The notes beneath the pieces were generated by a model, which worked only from the letters and a program-made list of their open reading frames with translations, made no database searches and was not told the DNA's origin. Positions 58,248 through 64,000 of a stretch of DNA of 64,000 bases are shown here, in pieces. A program made the translations under genes and the position numbers. Source of the stretch: Eucommia ulmoides (Eukaryota; Streptophyta; Magnoliopsida; Garryales; Eucommiaceae); the NCBI GenBank assembly GCA_016647705.1, contig CM028330.1, positions 47,644,397 to 47,708,396 of the forward strand, given 5' to 3'. The first letter of the stretch is position 1. The number at the start of each line of letters is the position of its first letter.

Positions 58248-58431
58248 GGGTGGGCAGCAGGCGGGTTAGGGTGATTTGGGCCAAAATCATAGACCAAACC
58301 AATACTATGAAGGTTGAGATAGTTTGAACCATAGATCGCCCAATAATGTGTGGGTTAGGGCAAGTTGGATTGCGCAGGTTGACTAGTTAAAACCATGGGC
58401 TGCCTAATAGTATGCGTGTTGACCCACAGAT
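58248..58431. repeat. GGGTGGGCAG-type short interspersed repeat
   Basis: TAGGGGTGGGCAGCAGGCGGGTTAGG opens a stretch with repeated GGTTGA/ACCATAGATCGCCCAATA words. Such GGGTGGGCA starts are common for plant hAT-type MITEs; the other end is not seen. Similar wording lies at 38080-38270. Confidence 0.4.
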
Positions 58432-58660
58432 CTATCCAAGAGGAAGAGTGAATTGGGTAGTAACAAAAATTCAAACAATTTAAATCAAACATAATATATT
58501 AATTTTCTGAATTGATTATTATTTTGTTAAGTAATAGAAATGTGTTTAACTAAGTACACACCTAAACAACAGAAATATAACAATGTAACACACAAATATT
58601 TATCTTGGTTCAACGAACCACTCTTATGATAAAAAATACTAGATTTCTCATTTTCTTCTT
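58432..58660 (-). mobile_element. Fragment of a SIRE-like LTR end
   Basis: CCAAGAGGAAGAGTGAATTGGG and, further right, TAAGTACACACC and TTGGTTCAACGAACCAC parallel 15125-15340 in the solo LTR at 15112-17352. A truncated scrap. Confidence 0.55.
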
Positions 58661-58734
58661 TAGTTATAGCCCAAAATACCCATTTATATTCTAAAAATTC
58701 TGCTTAAACCCTTTTTTTTTCTTCAAATAAAAAC

Positions 58735-59037
58735 AACAAAATAGAAATTATTTGGGTTGCCTCCCAAGAAGTGCTAATTTTAACGTCGCTAGTAAGACTC
58801 GGCTATGAACCGCATCAATCATCAACGAGAGAAATACTCTTTACAACTAGTTCTTCACCTCCAAAATAGTGCTTAATCATTTTCCCGTTGACTCGAAAAA
58901 TGCGTACATCATCGCCTTCCAATTCAACCGCGTCAAATGGAGATATTTGATTAATCCGGAATGGTTTGAACCACAAAGACTTGAGAAAGAGTTGCAATCG
59001 AGAGTCGAAAAGTAATACTTGTTGTCTCAGGATGAAC
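58735..59037 (-). mobile_element. Athila-like integrase C-terminal fragment
   Basis: The minus-strand frame at 58997-58815 reads LQLFLKSLWFKPFRI, SPFDAVELE and IFRVNGKMIKHYFGGE, the C-terminal end of gypsy integrases of the Athila group. Next to it is GCACTTCTTGGGAGGCAACCC, the same leader phrase as near 4010-4034. A fragment cut by the Tekay-like LTR. Confidence 0.7.
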
Positions 59038-61480
59038 TGTCACGACCCGTCCTGGACATTCGTCATCCTAGGGCCGGCGTGACGACAACATGACATCACC
59101 TATTATATTCAATCAATTAACACATTACAATATGCATACAATACTATACAATTCACTATACATGAGATACATAATCTCTCATAAGGTTCACCTCTGACAG
59201 CTCAACTCAATACTCTCAAATGACTCCACCTAGTGCCAGTAAGGGACCGACTCCTATCTGCTTCACCTGCGAGTATACTGCCTTCTTAGTAAAAATATTT
59301 TATAATAATAATTCATTCTAAGTAATATCACGTTTTATGGATCAAGCGTAAGTATATAAACATTACATATCTAATAAAAATCTCCATAATATAAGTAGTG
59401 GAAATAAATCAATATATATTATATAAGTTCCATTTAAACCCATCCAGTATAAAATAATACCAATCACCATATACAAGTAAATCACCAAATATAAGTAAAA
59501 ACACCACATCTCAAAACACCACCCCATCATACTACTCACTGGGCAGCCATAGTGATCGTTTAATCTCACGATCGGGAGTTGCAATGGTACCGTAACCATC
59601 CGTAGGATATGCCTTCCTAGCGGACCTAACTGCTCAGATCATCGCCTACCGGACGTCTTCGGAGGCCATAATATAAATCACCATATAACATCAATCACCA
59701 TCTACTGGACCACCGTCCGGACATGACATAATATGAATCACCACTTGCCGAACCACCCTCCGGATAAGACATAAATTATGGCATAGTCAACTCAATAATA
59801 TCATCATTAAATCACAATCAATATCCATCTGCCAGACCACCCTCCGAACATACTATAATATAAATCACTACCTCATCAATATCGTCAAAATCACCAACGT
59901 CCACCTCTTTTTCGCAAAACCAACTTTTAAATCCGAAAATCATAGTTTTCACCTTTGTTTGAAAACCGTCTAATTTCAACGAAACCATTTTTCCCCTTTA
60001 TTTTTATTTCGAAAACCAAATATTATCCACTCTCTTTTAAAACCACCAAAACCAAAGAAAATCATTTTACCAACTCACCCCAAAAACTTGCTTGATCCAT
60101 ATAATTTATAATATCATACAGTAGAAGTAAACACAGATTTTATCATATATATACATAAAAATAGTTTGGCAAGAAGACAGTACACTCACCTCGATATCCG
60201 CTTTCATAAACTTTAGCTAACTATCCCTTATCCGAACTCCGGTACTTGTGAACCTAACGGTGACAGGGCCTAAATTAATATTTTTGTATAAAAACAAACT
60301 AATCACGCCAGGAAATCCTAATCTCCTTAATTTTCTATTTCCCATATTTTATTATGAAATATAACTATTCAACTAGTATCGCTTCGTTACGGTTTACTAA
60401 ATAAATTTTATTCATGTGAACACATAACGCTAATTTCAACGATAATGATAATACGTATTTGATATTGAGACAATTTTATGTATTTATAAATGAAATGAGG
60501 AATTCTACCTTCCTCGAATTTTTCACCGGCCGTGAGATTGAATTTATATTTTTTGTGGGGTGGTTTGTGAAATTTCTCCATTTTCCTTTCTTCTTCCCTT
60601 TTCTTTTCCTTTTCTCCTTTCTTTCCCACACTCCTTTTTCCCGCCTGCGTAACTGTTTTTGTTCAGCTGCCGTCCCCGCCGCAGTGGTGAAGTTCCCATC
60701 GTCGCGGCGAATTGACCAGACACTGCTCCCAGAAGTTTTACCGTCGTGGCGAACGCCTGAGATTTCTTCTCTTCTTTTTCTGTTTTCTTTTCTTCTTTCT
60801 CGTTTCTGCGTCTGCTTCGGTTTAGGGACCAACCGCCGACCACCAATCTTACTTCTCACCACCTTCACCGCCCGACCCTCTTCAACGATCAAACCACCCA
60901 CACCGTAACAAACACAATACACACAGTCACACACAACACACACACTGTTCTCTCTCTCTAACTTACCAGCCGGCAACCTCACCCACAAACGACACACACA
61001 CGCTGTCGGACACACACAAACACAGACACACGCACACTTACCAAACGATGGCCAAATCAACACGCACGTACACTGTCACCACCGCTGACGATACCCACAC
61101 ACCACAGAACCGACAACACACACACATACACAACTGAACTGAAAAACAAAGCACACACAAAATACACAGCCACTTGTCGAAACAAACAAAAGAACAGACA
61201 AACACCCGATGCAAATCACACAAACTCACCGCCGGCAAACCATGACGACGAACCCATGCCAACTGCCTTCTCTCTCTTCCTTTCTCTCTCTTCGATTTTC
61301 TGGATTCTTTTTTTTTTTTTTTTTCCCTCTTGCGTGTATGAATCTATATATATATATATATGACAAATGTCCAAGCCCTATACCGACCTTACCCTTCTCT
61401 CTCTTCTATGATCTTATCCCCATTTCTCTCTCTCTCTCTCTCCGGCTTAGCTCACGGCACACACACGCACGCACAACATG

Positions 61481-61544
<64 letters not shown>

Positions 61545-61826
61545 AAATATCTTTTCTTTTAATTACACTTTTCTCCCCCTTATTTCTTTAAGTTTCCTTC
61601 TTAATCAAAATCCAACATTTAAGATTTTATTAAATTATAATTCCACCCCCTAATTAAGAATCTAAATCATATTAGTCCAATTCAAGATTTTAATAAATGG
61701 AAAATTACTAATTGACCCCCAAAATCTTAAATCAAAAAATAAATAACATCATCCACCCCGTTATTTTTGAAATATTCTGAAATACGACTTAAATTGTGCA
61801 TTGAATAAAAAAATCAGGGTCTTACA
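59038..61826 (-). repeat. 3' LTR of the Tekay/Del-like element, 2.8 kb
   Basis: Same family as the solo LTR at 42919-45493, with parallel blocks from GTCACGACCC to AGGGTCTTACA. It includes an ACAC-rich tract (60900-61220) and a (CA)n(TA)n(TG)n microsatellite (61481-61544). Long frames inside it on both strands (e.g. 60459-60908 and 61063-60476) are repeat-derived. Confidence 0.82.
61481..61544. repeat. (CA)n(TA)n(TG)n self-complementary microsatellite
   Basis: About ten CA, then six TA, then about fourteen TG units. CA and TG arms are mutual complements around a TA centre, so the whole forms a long perfect hairpin or cruciform. Confidence 0.92.
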
Positions 61827-61849
61827 ACTCTTCCCCCCTAAAAGAAATT

Positions 61850-63600
61850 TCGTCCCGAAATTTTCGTCAAACTACTAATACGACAAATTCGCACCACAAG
61901 GTCACGTTCCTCTTAAGCAATTTTAGAACAACTGTTTCCTATGTAGGGTCTCATAATTACAAGTCGCCCAAAATTTATAACCAATAGTTTTTGTCAAAAC
62001 GTATCTACCCATTACAACATTTTCATTTGCAGTGGCACACATTAAACCAACAATACTCGCAACCAATCTCATACATAATCTTATAAGTACAGATAGCCCA
62101 AAATCCTCAACCTCAATATCTATCTCAGAACTTCAATACTCTTATAAACGTTTCCTAAAATTAGAGTTAACTAGTTAATTTTTCGCAATACACCAGAACC
62201 ACATGAATACATTTTAAATCACGACCAAAATCATATCAATGTCCTCAAAACACATAGTTATCACCAAACCACATTACTACGCCTCAAAATACATCAAACG
62301 GGTCATTTATAAGAATTCCTTTCATGCCTCCACATTTAATCAAATCTTTGATAAGGTCACGTGCTTCAATTCCCTTTCCATCTACCCAACATGCTTCAAA
62401 CATATATTCACGTATAAATATGAATCGAAGGACATAGATACGTCCCATTTACAAAAATTCGATACATCTCAAAAGTCATTAGTTACTGACTGTAAAATAT
62501 TATATCATGAGTACATATCAACTCATGGACATTTTGAGTTATTCTTTTCCCATGAAATCTTAATGACCTCCACATGTCGTCTCCGCTTATTGTTACCAGT
62601 GGTCCAATACATCTAGTTCCGTTCTCCTATCTCAGTTCGGTCGATTTGATTTAACATCCTGCATCCTTTTCAAATAGCGTTTTATACGATGTCACCCTTG
62701 ATCATCAAAAAGGTATTTATTATTTTAAACAAATTCCATCAGTGTCACATAATTAGCCTTACTATTAGAAAATTTCAAAACACAACTCGTTAACATATCT
62801 TCCATCATCTAAATCGCACTTCCTAATAAACCGTTAATCCATAAATGAAACGAGGTATCAACTTCCAATTGGGCACCTTAAGGAATATGGAAATTCGACC
62901 CCAACGTTAAAATAACTATCAGCCATTGATACTACAGTTTCCCCTATATAGTTTCTCCAATAGAGAGTTTATTACCTGGAATTAACTACCCGTCTTTCCA
63001 TATTTATAACATGTCTACTTTTTCGACGATAATTATTACATATAAAATTCACCATTTAAGATATCACCATTCAATACTGCATTTCAAATTCGTCTATGAA
63101 TTATATCAGACAATGACGACTTACTTTGTTTTAATAAAAATTATTTTCCAATTCACACTACAACGACAACACTTATAATTTCATAATTCCAATTCAGGAA
63201 TTTCGAATATCTATAAGTTCATGTATCAACATATGTTAAATTTTCAATTCAGGAGCAACTAATCATTACCGAACATATCATTCAACGTTCATAATTCATT
63301 GTACTATGCTCCCGATGCCATTCTGCAATAGTTGTAATAACCCACCTGGATATTGATGCTCGACCCTAACTTGCTAACCGACAAAACACCTGGCAACCCA
63401 TTCTACAATTTTTCCGCTCCAATTCAAACTACCGATAATGCTCACACAACACAATACAATTTGATATTATTGGGGTACATCGCATGCATTTAACTATGCA
63501 CTTCAAACTATACACTTTTTTTTAAGGTATCATTTGCCAAACAAGTGTCACTAGAAACACACCATCTATTTTCAAACATTAGGACTTCATCATTACTTCT
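61850..63600 (-). other. Decayed interior of the chromovirus, no clear gene
   Basis: By position this should hold the integrase and chromodomain part of pol, but I can read no convincing motif. The plus-strand 125-codon frame at 62239-62616 has no known domain and lies antisense to the element. Confidence 0.5.
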
Positions 63601-64000
63601 GACACAATAGTTAGTTCTGCGATCATTTTCCATTTCATCTCTAACCTTTCCCAACTAGACATCCGACTTTTGCACTTTCTACAACTTGGTCAATCAATAT
63701 CAGGTAATGACGCTTTCTCAAATTTAGGTTTCTTACGGGTCAATCAGGTCAATGGAACGGCTATAACAGAGCATTCCCGCACTAATTGATAATAATAACT
63801 CGCCCAGCCCTAAAAAGTTTCGAACTTTCGTTACACTTTTCGACTTTTCCCATCAAATCACAACTTCGACTTCCTTTGAATTCATGTGCATACTATTTCT
63901 TAAGATCACATGTCTCAAGTTTACCACTCGGTCTAACCAAGACTCATATTTATTGCATTTGGCATACACTTGTTTTTCTTGCAGCATCAACAACATCTGG

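Larger units (their letters stand above)
59038..64000 (-). mobile_element. Tekay/Del-like chromovirus remnant, minus strand, running off the right edge
   Basis: The 3' LTR occupies 61826-59038 on the minus strand (TGTAAGACCCTGA...GGGTCGTGACA). It is preceded by a purine tract (complement of CTCTTCCCCCCTAAAAG, 61828-61845) and AATTTCGGGACGAAATTTC, the phrase that ends pol in this lineage. RT/RNase H wording is visible at about 63990-63650 on the minus strand (YAKCNKYESWLDRVV.LRHVI, WASYY, VIAVPLT.LTRKK.KFE). The remaining interior (61850-63600) is decayed. The other LTR lies outside the window, and the five bases at the left flank are TGAAC. Confidence 0.75.

Noticed and set aside
60476-61063. 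195-codon minus-strand frame and 149-codon plus-strand frame
   Set aside because: Both lie within the Tekay-like LTR in low-complexity sequence (Lys/Arg/Glu-rich and Phe/Leu-rich mirror frames).
62239-62616. 125-codon plus-strand frame
   Set aside because: It is antisense to the interior of a minus-strand chromovirus remnant and shows no domain; the length is possible by chance in this AT-rich stretch.

Overview
The window looks like a plant nuclear genome, most likely a eudicot. It is AT-rich, has intron-bearing genes with GT/AG borders, many dinucleotide microsatellites, and the usual plant mix of Ty1/copia (Ale-, Tork- and SIRE-like), Ty3/gypsy (Athila-, Tat/Ogre- and Tekay/Del-like), hAT, PIF/Harbinger, MULE-like and Helitron sequences. 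Only two host genes are supported: a single-exon plant protein of 175 aa (12521-13048, +), and a two-coding-exon gene for an 80-aa twin CX9C protein resembling mitochondrial ribosomal protein mS37/Mrp10 (27247-27753, -), which probably has a 5'UTR exon near 29.0-29.2 kb. A fragment of a third host gene (coiled-coil, myosin-like) sits inside a DNA transposon at 36.3-37.7 kb.

Layout. 1-10.2 kb: an Ale-like copia remnant, into which an Athila-like non-autonomous LTR element (1404-6991) and a related solo LTR (7560-9419) inserted, both with perfect 5-bp target duplications. 10.2-13.3 kb: intergenic DNA with hairpins and a hAT-like remnant, then the 175-aa gene. 13.4-24.5 kb: a minus-strand Tat/Ogre-like gypsy remnant, interrupted by a SIRE-like solo LTR (15112-17352, target duplication TTAAG) and another LTR (18859-20888). 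24.5-26.1 kb: a MULE-like non-autonomous segment. 27.2-29.2 kb: the mS37-like gene. 29209-34196: a gag-only LTR element whose 3' LTR lies directly upstream of that gene, in the same orientation. 34.2-42.3 kb: DNA transposons (a hAT with an 8-bp target duplication, a Harbinger-like element carrying a gene fragment, MULE-like segments, a decayed Harbinger nuclease). 42.3-53.4 kb: a nest made of a Tat/Ogre fragment split by a Tekay-like solo LTR, then two Tork-like copia pieces arranged head to head, the right one split by a solo LTR. 53.4-58.3 kb: an LTR fragment and a decayed Helitron Rep/helicase split by another solo LTR. 58.4-64 kb: LTR and gypsy scraps, then a minus-strand Tekay/Del element that runs off the right edge.

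The main theme is repeated nesting followed by LTR-LTR recombination. At least five solo LTRs have convincing flanks, against two elements that keep both LTRs. All retroelements seen here are broken. I saw no CRISPR array, rRNA, tRNA or bacterial-type operon. The observations I rate highest are the LTR upstream of the mS37-like gene, the captured gene fragment in the Harbinger-like element, the three-copy MULE-like module, the Helitron, and the palindrome arrays inside LTRs. All identifications come from reading motifs by eye; no database search was run.
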